Made by a program: the position numbers and the translations under genes. Below the pieces are notes generated by a model. The model saw only the letters and a program-made list of their open reading frames with translations. It was not told the DNA's origin and made no database searches. Source: Epiperipatus broadwayi (lineage: Eukaryota > Onychophora > Udeonychophora > Euonychophora > Peripatidae). From it: DNA of 64,000 nt. Shown piece after piece: positions 1 to 12,639 of the stretch; within the stretch, counting starts at the first letter, position 1; every line of letters begins with the position of its first letter. The DNA lies in the NCBI GenBank assembly GCA_028023455.1, contig JAQFVV010006312.1, positions 3,395,835 to 3,459,834 of the forward strand, given 5' to 3'.

Positions 1-560
1 AATACCTGTACAAAGGAAAAATATTTATCAGAAAGTTTATTATTTTTTTAAAAAATATATATTTCATGAGACATTTTTAAATTGCTTTTTTTGGCAATTG
101 ATTGAAGAAACAAACAGAAGTAGATGATTTTGTCCATTATGGTGATCCACTTTTAAATAAATAAAGTGGAAAAAATATTAATTTTTGCAACAACTAATGG
201 TTTTAAAACATATTCCTATTCATGGTGAATAAAGACATAGAAGAAAAAATATCCATTTGAGTTGTGTCCACCATTTTGAGATAAAAACTATCTACTTAGA
301 AATTCAATTTATAGTGCTTAACATGTTTATTTTTTAAAAAAAGAATGGCAATCCAAACTGCTCACATAACCAAAACAGTTTTACAAGAAATTATTCTTGG
401 CAAAAAGCCAACAAAACAATAAATAATTTTTAGTTCATAATTCAGAATATTTCATTTAAAAATTATATCAGTTCTTAATAGATTAATATTTTTAATGTAG
501 CATAATTGATTTCAACATAAAATAATATTTTATACAATCATAAAATTTAATAACTTTCTT
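1..560. other. AT-rich stretch, nothing recognised
   Basis: Low-complexity A+T-rich sequence with stop codons in all frames and no repeat-family similarity that I could see. It lies just upstream of the family A LINE fragment. Confidence 0.5.
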
Positions 561-591
561 TTTAAATTTTTGTTTAGTAAAATCAATTTTT

Positions 592-2140
592 ATGTATAAA
601 GATGGCTTACAGATCTATGTTCACATCATTAGATGGTTTCCTGGCCTTGAGTTCATACCTCATCTTTTTATTTCCCAGTGGTCCCCCTTAGCACTCTGTG
701 TTTTGTTGCTTATGTCAACCCTCTACTTAAAAAAATTGAACAAGACTTCCCTGGGATATTTGTGCCTGTACTGAAAGAGGAAGTCTATCACATATCTTAT
801 GTCATGACATTACTGTCTTCCTCCCATCTCAAAAATACTTACTACATCTACAACAAATTCTTGACAGGTTTGCTGTGAAATATAATCTCCATGTAAATCC
901 TTCCAAATCATCCACTTGGAAGATAAGTACAGGCACAAGAGTGTCATCAGATTTCACATCAGAGCCCCATAAATTTCTGGGCTTTTCCAAAGCTTTGTTC
1001 AAGATAGCAATGAGGAAAGAAATTCAGCTCTCTCTCCTGGACAAGACTAAAAAAGTGGTTAAGTCTTTGTCCATAATCTCCCTCTCCTCTCACTTCACAG
1101 AAAAGTAGCATTTTTCAACATGCTAGAATATCTTAGGATCAACTATTATTTTTCAATAGTGACCCAGTCATTTCAAAATAACATTAAATTCCATCTGCTC
1201 TAGATTACGATGGAAAGGAAAGTATGTGGACGTCAGTCTTGCCAAGCTGCAGAAACTGAAGGAGTTGAATGAACTGAGATTACATGCAATTAAAGTGTTC
1301 TATGTTCAAAAAGCCTTGGGAGCCTTAGGTGCTTTATGCTTTAACATATATGGGCCAGCCAGAATAAAAATTATTGAACCTACAGACATGCCACCATCAG
1401 TTGTCAGTAAAGGGATAAGTGAGTTAGTAAGCTATTTAGCCAGCTTTTTCTCCATCACCTGGTAGGCATTGGAAGCTGAAAAGACCTACTGGGACACTTT
1501 TAAATCTATGTAACCTGATCATGATATTATACAAGCTCAACTGCCACTTACCAGCAAGAAAATTATCGAAAAATGAAAGTATTGGGCATTTGAACCCAAG
1601 TATATAGACTTCTTGTTGAAATATAATTTAACCTCATTAGCAACAAGTCACCTTTGGGTACACAGAAGAGGCTATCATAGGTTGGAGTCACAATGTGGTT
1701 TGTGCAGGATCAGTGAGGAGACCATGCAACATCTTTTTTATGACTGTCCTTTCTTCAGTCAACTCCAGTCTATGATAGTGAGCAGTGTAGGCCCAACAGT
1801 AAGGATGTACATTTTCTTGAAAAGGCTTTTGGGATTGGCTTATTCTCAGTCATTAGATTGTCAGTTTTCATCATTTTTACTGTATGGCTGATGAGATGCA
1901 AGGACACTTTTAAACAGATCGCTAAGGATTCTTGCAGTGTATACAATAAAATTTCTGGCAAGCTCAGAGACAGGAACAGACTGTTGGTGCATGAATGGTT
2001 GCATTGAGACTCCTGGTTTTTCTATCATGAATGAAGAGTAAACACATTGGAAGTCTCCAATTCTATAGTTCAGAAATTGTACTGACAATATATAGGATAA
2101 CTCCATGTAATCAGAGACAATCTAATCAGAAAAATGTCAT
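592..2140 (+). pseudogene. Degenerate LINE ORF2, RT to C-terminus (family A)
   Basis: Remnant of a non-LTR retrotransposon ORF2, spread over several frames with many stops. Hand alignment to the better copy at 36.28-39.13 kb gives the same order of blocks: an RT block around SPLSTLCFVAYVNPLLKKIE (compare SPLSALLFICYLNPLLREIE), then NPSKSSTWKISTG and HKFLGF (compare NPNKSASWRISTG, QEFLGF), then EPTDMPP (compare QPTDTPP). The C-terminal zinc motif CGLCRISEETMQHLFYDC (near 1,690-1,750) matches CPICKTQEETFDHIIKSC. A last block VWLMRCKDTF matches IWSVRCKTVF. The YMDD catalytic block is destroyed. The element is 5'-truncated within RT and is followed by a long ATT/TAA tract. Protein distance from the 36-kb copy looks large, so this is an older or different subfamily. 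Confidence 0.85.
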
Positions 2141-2177
2141 GTCATGAATATATTTACCTTTCTTAATAAAAAAAAGA

Positions 2178-2364
<187 letters not shown>

Positions 2365-2370
2365 ATTTTA

Positions 2371-5300
2371 AACACACTAAATAACATCATATTTTTAAAA
2401 TCATTAAATAAATTTTATTTTCCACACAATTTCTTAATTTATACACCAATAAAATATATTTCTATAAAATATATTATTTCATTTTATATATTGTGACCTT
2501 TTATTCAGGTCCCTGTATTAAATAATCCAAAATTTTAAATGATAATATATCTAGCATAAAAATCTTAATAAGTGGCTTTAAATAAAGACTGTTCTGGATG
2601 CACTACAAAATTACTTGAGTGGAGATGAGATTTCAAACCCAGTGCATGTTTGAAACTAGGGATAAAACAACAATTTAAAAATATTGTTATTAATTGGGAG
2701 ATAAATATATTGCTATTTTATTATTGTTGGATAGCAATTAAAATAAATAAACAAATAAATTAAATTTATTAAAACTTGTAAAATAAATGGTTATAGTCAA
2801 TTACTTAAGCATTTTATTTGTAGTGAATCTAAAGCTGTCTTGAATAAGTATGAGTAATTATTAAAAGGAAAGCCAGAGGGGGTAATATTAATTATTCACA
2901 CTAAGATTATTGGTGAATTTCTTCCCACGGTGTATTGGGATAAAAGATATATAATATCTAAACAAATTTGTAGGGGGGGGGGGTTGATTAAGAAAAACAA
3001 GAACTAAGCAACCAAAGACCTCAACTCTGTTCTAAAATAAGGAAGGAAAAAAATTAAAAATTAGAAAATTTTGGAATCTAATTGAATGGAATTATAATAT
3101 CTTGCTATCTAGAAATGATGGAATAAATCTAAAAACCTTGCTATCATTTTAAGCACCATCTCCATGACCACATAGTTCCTAGGAGTCATACTGGAGAAGG
3201 AAATAAAAGCCATGGAGATAAGTCTTTGTCTAAATAAATATTGCTTCAAACCCAGAAAAATTTAAGAAAAAGTAAGCTTTTGCTTTTATTTTATTCATGT
3301 TTTTAAAATCTCTTCTTTAAAAATGATGCACAAATTATTTATAAGTAAACTAAAAAGTTGATAATGTTTGTATTTTCGTGCCATTAGTAAATATAAAGCA
3401 GAACAGATGTTTGTCTGAAAATCGTAATTTCAAGAAAATAATTCAAAATAATTTTAAAGAGGGATTTCAGAAGATATTATAAATAAAATCAAAAGTCATT
3501 TTATATCATATAATGTTAATAAAGTTAAAAAAAATTGCATGATTTTATTCTCTATTCTCATCTGCTGATTTTTCATAGCGCCAATTTTGTGTAATGATAG
3601 AAATAAACAACTACAAATTCATTAAAAGTGCCCAAGATATCATATTAATAATTGGATAAATTCCTTTCAATGTTGTTAATTATATAACACTTTGCTAATG
3701 AAAATGGAACAAAATAATTATTTGCCTATAAAAGTTTTCCACGCAATGCATATAAGTAAGATTTTAAAGATGGTTTAAAAATGCCCCGACTGTTTAAAGA
3801 TTGTTACATATATATTACCATGGAGGAAAGAATAAAATTTAGCAAAGATTTTTTTAAAAAAAACATATGTTAAGTGTAATAAAATTCTACTCATTTTTCA
3901 AGGAAAATTATCTGGATTCAAATGTAAATAAATGATTTTAGTTATACTTCATGTGAAACATTTACAGAATAAGTCAATAAAGGTCTTTAAAAAGTTTGTT
4001 TTGAAGATTATAATAATCTATACAGTTATTAGGTAAAATTATCTCCAGAAAAATGGATAAAGTAATTTTAATTATGATACACTTGAAGACATCTGAATAT
4101 TGCCTTATTATATTAGCATCAAACAGGATAATAAAATATATATGCATAGTCTGGAATGTTTGCTCATCATAATATCCATTTTTATTATTCTAACTCACCG
4201 GGATGAAATAACTTGAACAAATAGGATAAAAATTTAATGGATAAAAATGTACTTTTATTTTTTTTATAATTGCTGTGTTATGTATATTACTTACATCATG
4301 TGTTATTTGGGAATTTTATTTTTAAACATATATGCTTTATTGTGGTACATGGTCTAAAAATATATTTAGTCAAAGGGATATAATAATGTATAAAGACACA
4401 TACATTTATTAATACCCACATTTTTGTTATTTTCCCAAGTAAGGGAAAACATAATCTTAATGTCATTGATCTGAAGAGAGAAAAATATTTATCTCTTATA
4501 GTTTAAAATCGATTTTAATGTATTTTATAAAAGGGCGAATATGCAGACATTTTGTCAAAGATATATATATATATATATTGGAATGACCCAGTTATTTCTT
4601 ATATAAAAAAGAAAATTTGATATAAGCCTTTTTTCATTTTGTAATTTTGTATAGAAATGAACTTATCCACTTTGAATACAAATGCAGATTTGATCTTTAT
4701 TGCTTAAATACATTGTGCTATCTCTAACAAAAGTATAGTTGTCATTTTAAAATAATTAACAATCATTTGACATATGCATTTTTGGTTTGTCTATTGATAC
4801 ATTAATGGTTTTGCATTGTAAAATGAAATATGTATATCTCCACAGATATTGTTGGTATTGTTTTACCTTGCTATGATATTGAGAATGATTAGTAACAGTT
4901 TTTAGCTGATAAGATGTTCCAATAGAATGGCATCCAATAGATTAATATTAATATTGAGCATGGGCTGATGGAGAATCACCTATTGCTGATTCCATGTGAT
5001 GAAAGTTTAGTTGAGGCTAAGTAGTAATTAATGCTTGTTAGCATAAATAACTCTAAAAAGAAAGGATATCCACGGTCTGAATTCTATTTTTTCTGTGATG
5101 AGGAAAAGCCCACACATGTTTATACCCATAGAGAGATAGTAGAATTAGCCATATTATTATACAACTGTCATGTTGTTTTATAGAGCCTCCCTTTTTAGTG
5201 TTAAATCCCTCATGATGATATAGAGTTAGTTTTTCCATGGTGTATGGTGAAGTATAGTATTTCAAAAATCATATAGCAAGTGTAAAATAATGTTAGATTT

Positions 5301-8100
5301 AAGAACACCAATTTATCTGTAGTGTTAGCTTAATTGTTATAGTGTTTTATTATGTTGTAGGATCATTATCAGTTATAGACAGATCAAACTAAGATCTATT
5401 AATAATTCTACAACTTATATATATAAAAGCAAGAGATGCACATTGGCAGTGTGGATTCATCTTCATCAAACAATGATTTGACAATGGATTGATAAGATCA
5501 TTTAAGTATTCAATAATTGAGTTGTGGACATAGGTAATGTTTTAGTGAGATCTGTGTGTATTTGACTTTTGATGTCTGTTCTTTAGTACACCAAATTTAT
5601 TTATTTCAAATCTTAATCAGTTAGTAATTGTGCAAAATATGATAATTGCCCTTATCATATTCTGATAAAAGAAATGGTTTCAGTATAAGGCAATCCTTGA
5701 TAATTTTTAATTCTAAATTTAAACTTGGTGTATATTCTAAAGTTCTAAATATACTGCTAGTTTTGTAATTTAAGCACTAGTGCAGCTTAAATAAATTTTA
5801 TTATTTCACTCCTTAAGATAGGCTAAAGAGTAATAAATGATATTCTTAATATCATTGCATAAGTTAGTTGCATTGACTAAGCGTATGGTCAATGGTATAT
5901 CAGGTATTCTTATTCCTGAATCTATTTTGATGTATTTGTTTTATTTCATGCCATGTCTTTGAATTAAAAAGTTTTAAATATTGTAAATAAAGTTTGTTGT
6001 GTTTAAAAATTTATTTAGTTGCCTGTAGTCTTATTGCTAATTACCACATATATACACAATTATTGTTAATGCTATCGATCTATCAGAAGATTATAAATTG
6101 AAATAAATCATCATCGACCAATATAGTACTATTAACTATATTATGCTATATCATAATAATTTTGTTAAGCCTTATAATTTATTAGTACATCTAATGCATT
6201 ATCACACAATAATCAAAATGTTAATAACTTAGAGTACAGATTATTTTAAGTAATAGATTAAAAGATAAATATAATATTGATTTAATTGATTTAGTTAAAT
6301 CCACAGACCTATCATTCACTGATCTTGATCACATGGTTTATAATTATTTGAGAAAAGGAATTTGGTAAGTTATTGTATTTATTTATTAAAAAAGTTATTC
6401 ATATTTCTTAAATATTAAAGTTAGAAGAGTTATTGAGCTCATAAAGTTTATGTGTAACTGCTAAATATAGTTCTTAATTTGAGTTCATATTGAGAGCTGC
6501 TTTGTGCATTCTATTTGGGTAGTGATAAAATCCCTCTCACTGACCCAAGTGGAATTTGTATAAGGATTATGAGTGTTTGAACTCTGAGAAGAATTAGTTA
6601 AGTTTCAAGGTAGAATTTAAATTTGTAATAAATTTTATATCTGGTTAATTATTATAGTTGGACGTGAAATAGATTACTTTCACTGTTTTATGAAAGTCAA
6701 CTAAACTTTAAGATGTCGATTACTTCTTTTGGCATAAAATCTATAGTTTGTTTTAACTTCATGATAAATAGGGTTGTGTCAAGCTTGAAATCCCTATTTT
6801 TATTTAGCTTATCTTTTTACCATTTAATACCATATTAGTTTCTAGTTTAAGATTTCAGTCTCCATCATTAACCTTGTTCTTCAATTTCATCTTGATCATT
6901 CTTTTAGTTATTCATTTTCATTTGACATTAATTCATTATCATAATTGATTAATCATATATTAACTTTTATTCTTTTATCATCTTAACTATTCATTAACTC
7001 TTATTCTATCATCTTAATCATTCATTATTTTCATACATCTTCGTTCTTTTCTCTTCATTCTAAAACTCATTTTATTCCACTATTTAATTATTACTTATTT
7101 CCATCATTCATTTAGTCATCTACATCATAATTTTCTTATCATTTCATTTACAATTTTAATTTCATAATCATTCCAGAGATATAATTATTAGTTATTTATT
7201 AGTTTGCTGAATATCAAATTTAACTCATCACCTTTTGTTTGTATGGATTTCAAAGCTGGTTTGACCAGAAGTTATTATTTTTATTAATCACTTTGTGATC
7301 TTCTTTAGATCTATAGTTTCATGCTAGTTTTATTCAATACAGGAATCATATCATTAGTTTTACATTTTTGTTTCTTTATGCTTATATTCTTGATAATGAG
7401 AGTATGGTATGTTGCATAGGAGATGCAAGTTGCTAAAATGTATGGCATGATTCATTGATGACCAGATAGATCAGAGAGAAGGTTACAATATATATAATTA
7501 AAATTACTCCAAATTTAAATATAATCAGACTCTCCCAAAAAAATAAACTCTAAAACACAATTGTTGCTTTCACTTCACTTCTCAAGTGCAAAGGATTAAA
7601 ATAAATCATCAAATATATGCTAAATATTATCCACAAATCCCACACACCCTTAATGTTAAAAAACCTTAAATAAGTTAATTTCTTCTGAAACATAAATTTT
7701 TAATAATAAAGATTATTTAATTTTTTATTTTATCTCGTTTCTTTCAAACAAGACAACCTTACCCTTATTAAAATTAATTATATGGCAAGAACTAAAATAT
7801 TTATTTTTATTCCTATATTTATGAATTTTTATTTTTTTATTTAAGCTCAAACTACTCTAACCTATATAATGTCTTACAAAAACAAAGAATAATGTACACT
7901 ATTCCACAAATACTGTTTTTATCAAAAAAAAATGTATTGTTTAATAAATCATTCATTATAGTACCTATTTCCAGGCAATTTTCTTATTTCGAAACAAATA
8001 TATTAACCCTACCATAATTACTATTATGTAAAATATTTTAACAAATTTATCAGAGTAGCAAATTCTCAAATAATCTTTATAAAATTAACCTTTTTAAAAG
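2371..8100. other. 5.7 kb AT-rich, no gene recognised
   Basis: No coding block, RNA gene or mobile element could be supported on either strand. Minor landmarks are an 11-base G run at 2,973-2,983 and a short AT tract near 4,561-4,579. The part from about 4.9 to 7.4 kb is slightly less AT-extreme and might be an old transposon, but no family motif was recognised. Confidence 0.4.
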
Positions 8101-8104
8101 AAAA

Positions 8105-8700
8105 CTACATTATTAGAATTTTTAATCTTTGATTTCTATAGCAATGCTTTCTTAAAGCAATTACTTTATGAGATACAAATTGACAGCTATTAGGTTTAAT
8201 TATATATTTTACATCCTTACTTGTGACATAGTGACTACATGCCAAACAATTATTCTTTACATTTCTTATCACCAATAAATCTAAAAATTTTAATTTAACA
8301 AAACCTAACCTTCCTCTTTCTACAACATATTTTATAAAAGAATCAAACCAATTGAAATTATTTATCAATTCTTTCAATTTATCACTTTCAACTATAAATA
8401 AATAATCACTAATATATCTAATAAATAATCTTAAATATATACACTCCTTGTTAATAATTTCCTCTTCCAAATAATTAATATAAACTCAACAAATTAAAAA
8501 AAAACAAAACTTATTATCCATTTCCCCCTAATTTATAAAAATTACCATTATAAGTAAAATATATAGAATCCTCCAATAATAACAGCAAATCTTAAATAAC
8601 TTTAATTTTATTTTTAGACAAAAATTTTCATTTTTAAATTATTAAATGACCAAAACTAACAAATTGTTTTAAAAACTATTCATGAATCTGTAAATATTCT
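8105..8700 (-). pseudogene. Penelope-like element reverse transcriptase fragment
   Basis: The longest open piece (121 residues, 8,105-8,470) reads as the second half of a Penelope-like RT. FIRYISDYLFIV corresponds to the catalytic RYxDD block, with one catalytic Asp replaced by Ser. It is followed by a LKELINNFN helix, KLKFLDLLVIR (the usual FLD block), then KYIIKPNS and VSHKVIALR, matching the WYHKP and HP-K-R end blocks of the family. Just upstream in the coding direction, TYNGNFYKL resembles the FNGKFYKQ motif that normally precedes MGSPLSP; that second motif is lost. The active site is damaged and there are stops upstream, so it cannot be functional. The N-terminal part of the same element type lies at 9.39-9.94 kb on the same strand, split off by an R1 repeat insertion. 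Confidence 0.8.
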
Positions 8701-8764
8701 CAACTACACTACTTGTAAAGTCAAAAATAAATCTTTAATGAGTCTTAATATTCATAACCATTTT

Positions 8765-9375
8765 AGTTAACGAGACAGCTTGGATGGTTGAGGGTCGTGC
8801 GACAGTCTGAGTTCAAACACTTAATCGATTACATATATAAGTGCAGGGATAAAAAAGCCTGTACTGGAGAAAAAAAATAATATTTCAAAATAAAGTGCTG
8901 TAATGGCTGCATCTCTCATATATGTATGTAAATGGATTATGTCTGTACATGAGGAGTCTGAGTGACTCATGGTCAACATGGGTAGGATAAGAAGGTTGGC
9001 ACCAATGTGGGCTTTGAGCATTCCATCATCAGATTTTCAATGAAAATGGATGACTGACAAGTTACAGAATGGAGTAGTTTGAAGTCTATTCATTAAAGTA
9101 TGAAGATTGGCTATCTTATAAGATATAAGCTGAGCTTTGATTGTATATATGTGTAGAGATGACAATCTGGACCAACTGACGAATGCTGGTTTAGCATGAA
9201 ATATGAATATTGGTGATTATTTATCTTTTTGACATGTGTGTGATCAAGTGTATCAGCAGTATGAGATATCATGGATAGTTGAGGGTCATGTGAAAGTCTG
9301 AGTTCAAACCCCCTATATTACATATATAGGTGTAGGTATAAAAAGCCTCTACTGTAGAAAAAATAACATTTTAAA
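8765..9375 (+). repeat. R1 dispersed repeat inside the PLE
   Basis: This non-coding repeat has its best copies at 60.7-62.3 kb. Shared landmarks are the block around catcatcagattttcaat, then attaaagtatgaagattggc, ccaactgacgaatgctgg, tagcatgaaatat, and attggtgattatttatc, then gtgaaagtctgagttcaaac. The start (8,765-8,870) repeats the end block of the unit, so this is a partial plus a full unit in tandem. It separates the two minus-strand PLE pieces, so it is younger than the PLE. The GAGTTCAAAC block resembles a tRNA B box, but no complete tRNA head is visible. Confidence 0.75.
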
Positions 9376-9389
9376 TAATCTACTCTATT

Positions 9390-9940
9390 AAAAAAAATTA
9401 AATTTACCATTTTTTCCCCATAATATCTATTAACTTTCTTTTAATCACATTACCAAGATTTTTTCTAAAAAAACATATATTTACCATTATTTAATTCTTT
9501 ATCTATTTTCTCATTAAACTCGTTTCTTTTCATAGTGACAAACCAGTCATCTGTGTCTTCACGAGAAATAATCACATCATCAGCAATTAACCTAATCTTA
9601 AGATGTCATATCTCAGAAGGATTAACACTAATCTCTGCTTTTTTAAAACTTTTGTTTAAAACTAATTGAATGCCAATTTTCTGCTTATCATACAAATTAC
9701 TAGATTCAATAGACGAAACTGTATCAAAAACTATATTTTTTGAGTGAAAAGGAACTGAAATTAAAACCTTTACTAAGAATTTTTACTTCTCTATCATTTA
9801 ACTTAATATCAGAAAGGTTAATAGCTTTATTAGTAGAAACATTATTCTTACTAACCGCCCTATTACTAACGTTAACTTTATTCATTTTCCAAACAATCAT
9901 TTTAACTTTCCTTCATACTTCCCATAATATAATTTTAATC
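9390..9940 (-). pseudogene. Penelope-like element N-terminal region fragment
   Basis: Frame-hopping translation on the minus strand gives AINLSDIKLNDREVKILSKG followed by FNF, matching the conserved pre-RT block of Penelope-like elements (NLS...L...E...LSKGLNF). Further along come DDVIISREDTDDWFVTMKR and NEFNEKIDKEL, corresponding to the N-terminal block that ends in an EDY-type motif. In-frame stops and frameshifts show it is dead. Reading order (N-terminal at high coordinates, RT at 8.1-8.7 kb) fits one minus-strand element interrupted by R1. The element's own GIY-YIG domain would lie below 8.1 kb and was not found there. Confidence 0.72.
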
Positions 9941-10068
9941 TATTTATTCTAAATTGCTTAATTAAAAAAAAATAGAATAATTAAAATCTTGTCACATAAA
10001 TTTTCATAAACTTCATGAGTCTCAAAGCGATTCAATTTAAAAATATAAAAACATATTTTAAAAATACA

Positions 10069-10490
10069 TAATCTGAATAGTAGCTGGCTTTTATTTTCAA
10101 TTTCACAATATAAAAATTAAAAAACAAAGTCTAAAGATCCAATCCCTCTTGAGTCTCATGGAGTTTATAAAATTTTGTGTAACATTTGTAAAGTTTCTTA
10201 TTTAGGCATAAACAATTGTCACATCAGTTCTAGAAGATAAAGAGTATACTAATGCAGTTAAGCAATACTCATCATCATTATCTGCACTATCACTTCATGC
10301 TATGGATTCAGATCACAATATTCATTTCTCTAATGTCAGGATCCTATCTATATGTGACACCGTCCACCAATGTAAGATCAGAGAAGCCATTGAGATATTC
10401 AAAAGATTAAATTGTATCAACAAACAAGATGGCACATGAAAAATTCATCTCATTTGGATTTTTTTTAAAAAAACACATTAATCTGAATAG
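10069..10490 (+). mobile_element. 5'-truncated PLE insertion with 12-bp target-site duplication
   Basis: TAATCTGAATAG occurs at 10,069-10,080 and again at 10,479-10,490 and flanks a GIY-YIG-encoding 3' fragment of a Penelope-like element. The duplication is exact over 12 bases. The inserted body is about 400 bp and lies on the strand opposite to the neighbouring PLE pieces at 8.1-9.9 kb. Confidence 0.8.
10127..10439 (+). pseudogene. GIY-YIG endonuclease domain of a Penelope-like element
   Basis: This is the C-terminal nuclease domain that nicks target DNA in Penelope-like elements. The first frame reads HGVYKILCNICKVSYLG, in which GVY and YLG are the GIY and YIG motifs about ten residues apart. 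After one frameshift near 10,230 the second frame runs 68 residues without a stop. It includes SALSLHAMDSDHNIHF (the usual SAL-EH---GH-I-F block), then CKIREAIEIFK (the RKIREAIEI block, with the catalytic Glu) and NKQDG before a TGA at 10,437-10,439. Only one frameshift is seen, so it is younger than the adjacent minus-strand PLE. It is 5'-truncated and carries no RT. Confidence 0.85.
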
Positions 10491-11102
10491 TTACTATTTA
10501 TTACTTTTTCTATAGGTGCAGCAGTTCAGCCAATTATTTTTATAATATTCTGTTCATGACCCCCTTGTATAATCAAGTCAAAACATTGGTATATTTGTAA
10601 TAAAAATCAGACACAGAGGAACAGAGAAAATATATCACATATATATAAAAAATAAAAAAACAGAAAAAATAATTGTGTATAAAATTACTTTAAAAGAAAA
10701 AAAATATATAGTAAAATAGTGGTGTTCAAAAATAACATAATTAACAAAAAAAAAACTTATTGGTTAAAAGATTTTACAATTAAAATTTAATCAACCAATG
10801 ACAAATTGATTTCAATGAATGTTTATGTACTAATCAAACAGCACAAAGGACTGAAAATTTAATTTAAATTAAAAATACAATATATATATATCTGAATAAA
10901 TAAATGTCTGGGTATATGTAAAATATAGACTGTTCTCATATTAATATTTGTATAAAAAACTGAAGTATTTATGCATATTAATTAAATAGTATAGTTAGGG
11001 TAAACTAATATATATATATATATTAAATATTAATTGTAAAGAAAAGTATATATCAATAGTCACATAAATATAAATGAAAATATATAACAACAAAAACAAT
11101 TA

Positions 11103-11105
11103 CAG

Positions 11106-11180
<75 letters not shown>
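11103..11180. repeat. (CAA)n/(TAA)n microsatellite
   Basis: A run of CAA units passes into TAA units. Composition is like the tails of family A LINEs, but no AATAAA-bearing 3' end precedes it. Confidence 0.85.
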
Positions 11181-11181
<1 letters not shown>

Positions 11182-11182
11182 T

Positions 11183-11527
<345 letters not shown>

Positions 11528-11639
11528 ATCATGAAACTAGGTAATTTAAAGATGTGCTAGTGCTTATGTTTAAGTTCATGTCATCTGGGTATAAGATCTT
11601 GAATCAATATATCCAATTTTGTATAAACAATGTACTTAT

Positions 11640-12240
11640 ATTTGAATATTATAATATTAAGTACTGAGAATGTTTATATTTACATATTTCATTATTTAAG
11701 TAGATATTGACAAGGTGTAAATTGAAAAATTTTACAAATGTCAATTATAATAATATAAAGCTATTCAATAACATAGATTTAAAAATAATATGATTGAGTT
11801 TTACTTTCTTCCAAAGTGCTTCAGATAAGGCCTCTATAAAATAGATTAAGGTAAAGAGAGAAGATGGTCTGTTCTTGTCTCTAAAAAATTGTTTTGTGCT
11901 TTGGATTAAAAGCATTTTTTTTACTAAGTAAATGAGTAATTAGAATATTAATCTCAATATATTACATAATATTAACAACTGGGAATGTTTATATTAACAT
12001 CTTTCATTATTTGAGTCAGTATTGGCAAGGTGTAAATTGAAAAATTTTCAAAATATTAATTAAAATAACATAGCTTTAAAAATAATATGATTGAGTTTAA
12101 AATATCCATGCTTTCTTTCCAAAGTGTTTCAGATAAGGCCTGATAAAATAGATTGAAATAAAAAGATAAAATAATTCCTTTTTTTCTCAAAAAGTTTTTT
12201 CTTGGGCTTTGGATTGAAAATACTTTACTTACTAAATAAA
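11640..12240. repeat. Tandem duplication, period about 316 bp
   Basis: Two diverged direct repeats are seen, with landmarks gacaaggtgtaaattgaaaa (11,709) and ggcaaggtgtaaattgaaaa (12,025), aataatatgattgagttt, and cagataaggcct. A third partial unit lies at about 12,410-12,475, up to the AT tract. There is no coding potential. Identity is roughly 80 percent by eye. Confidence 0.75.
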
Positions 12241-12474
12241 TTACTAAACATCACATGATCACCATTTTTAATGCTTGCTCAGAATTCTTATTAAAACAGG
12301 CAAAACTCACCATACAGTAGTGCCACTCAGTTTATGCATAAGCCTTCTGGTATCCATTGATTACTCTGGCTTGCACTGAATGGCATTACTGAATGGAGAG
12401 TTGTGTCTGTTTTACTAAATAAATCAGTACTTAAAGTATTAATTAATCTCATTATATTACATATTACTTCCTGG

Positions 12475-12476
<2 letters not shown>

Positions 12477-12540
<64 letters not shown>

Positions 12541-12556
12541 CCATATATATTCCCAG
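12477..12556. repeat. (TA)n tract with inverted flanks
   Basis: About 60 bp of TA repeats, entered by tcctgggaatat and left by atattcccatatatattccc followed by agga, so the flanks are inverted repeats and the whole block can form a cruciform. Confidence 0.85.
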
Positions 12557-12639
12557 GATTCTGTGTAGTAAAAATATAATAGCTAAATAGCTGATATCTC
12601 AGTACAATAACAAATACTTTTCTCAGAGTCTTCTTTCTC

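Noticed and set aside
5053-5265. Minus-strand open frame in the 4.9-7.4 kb block, considered as an LTR element remnant
   Set aside because: No RT, integrase or protease motif and no paired LTRs were found.
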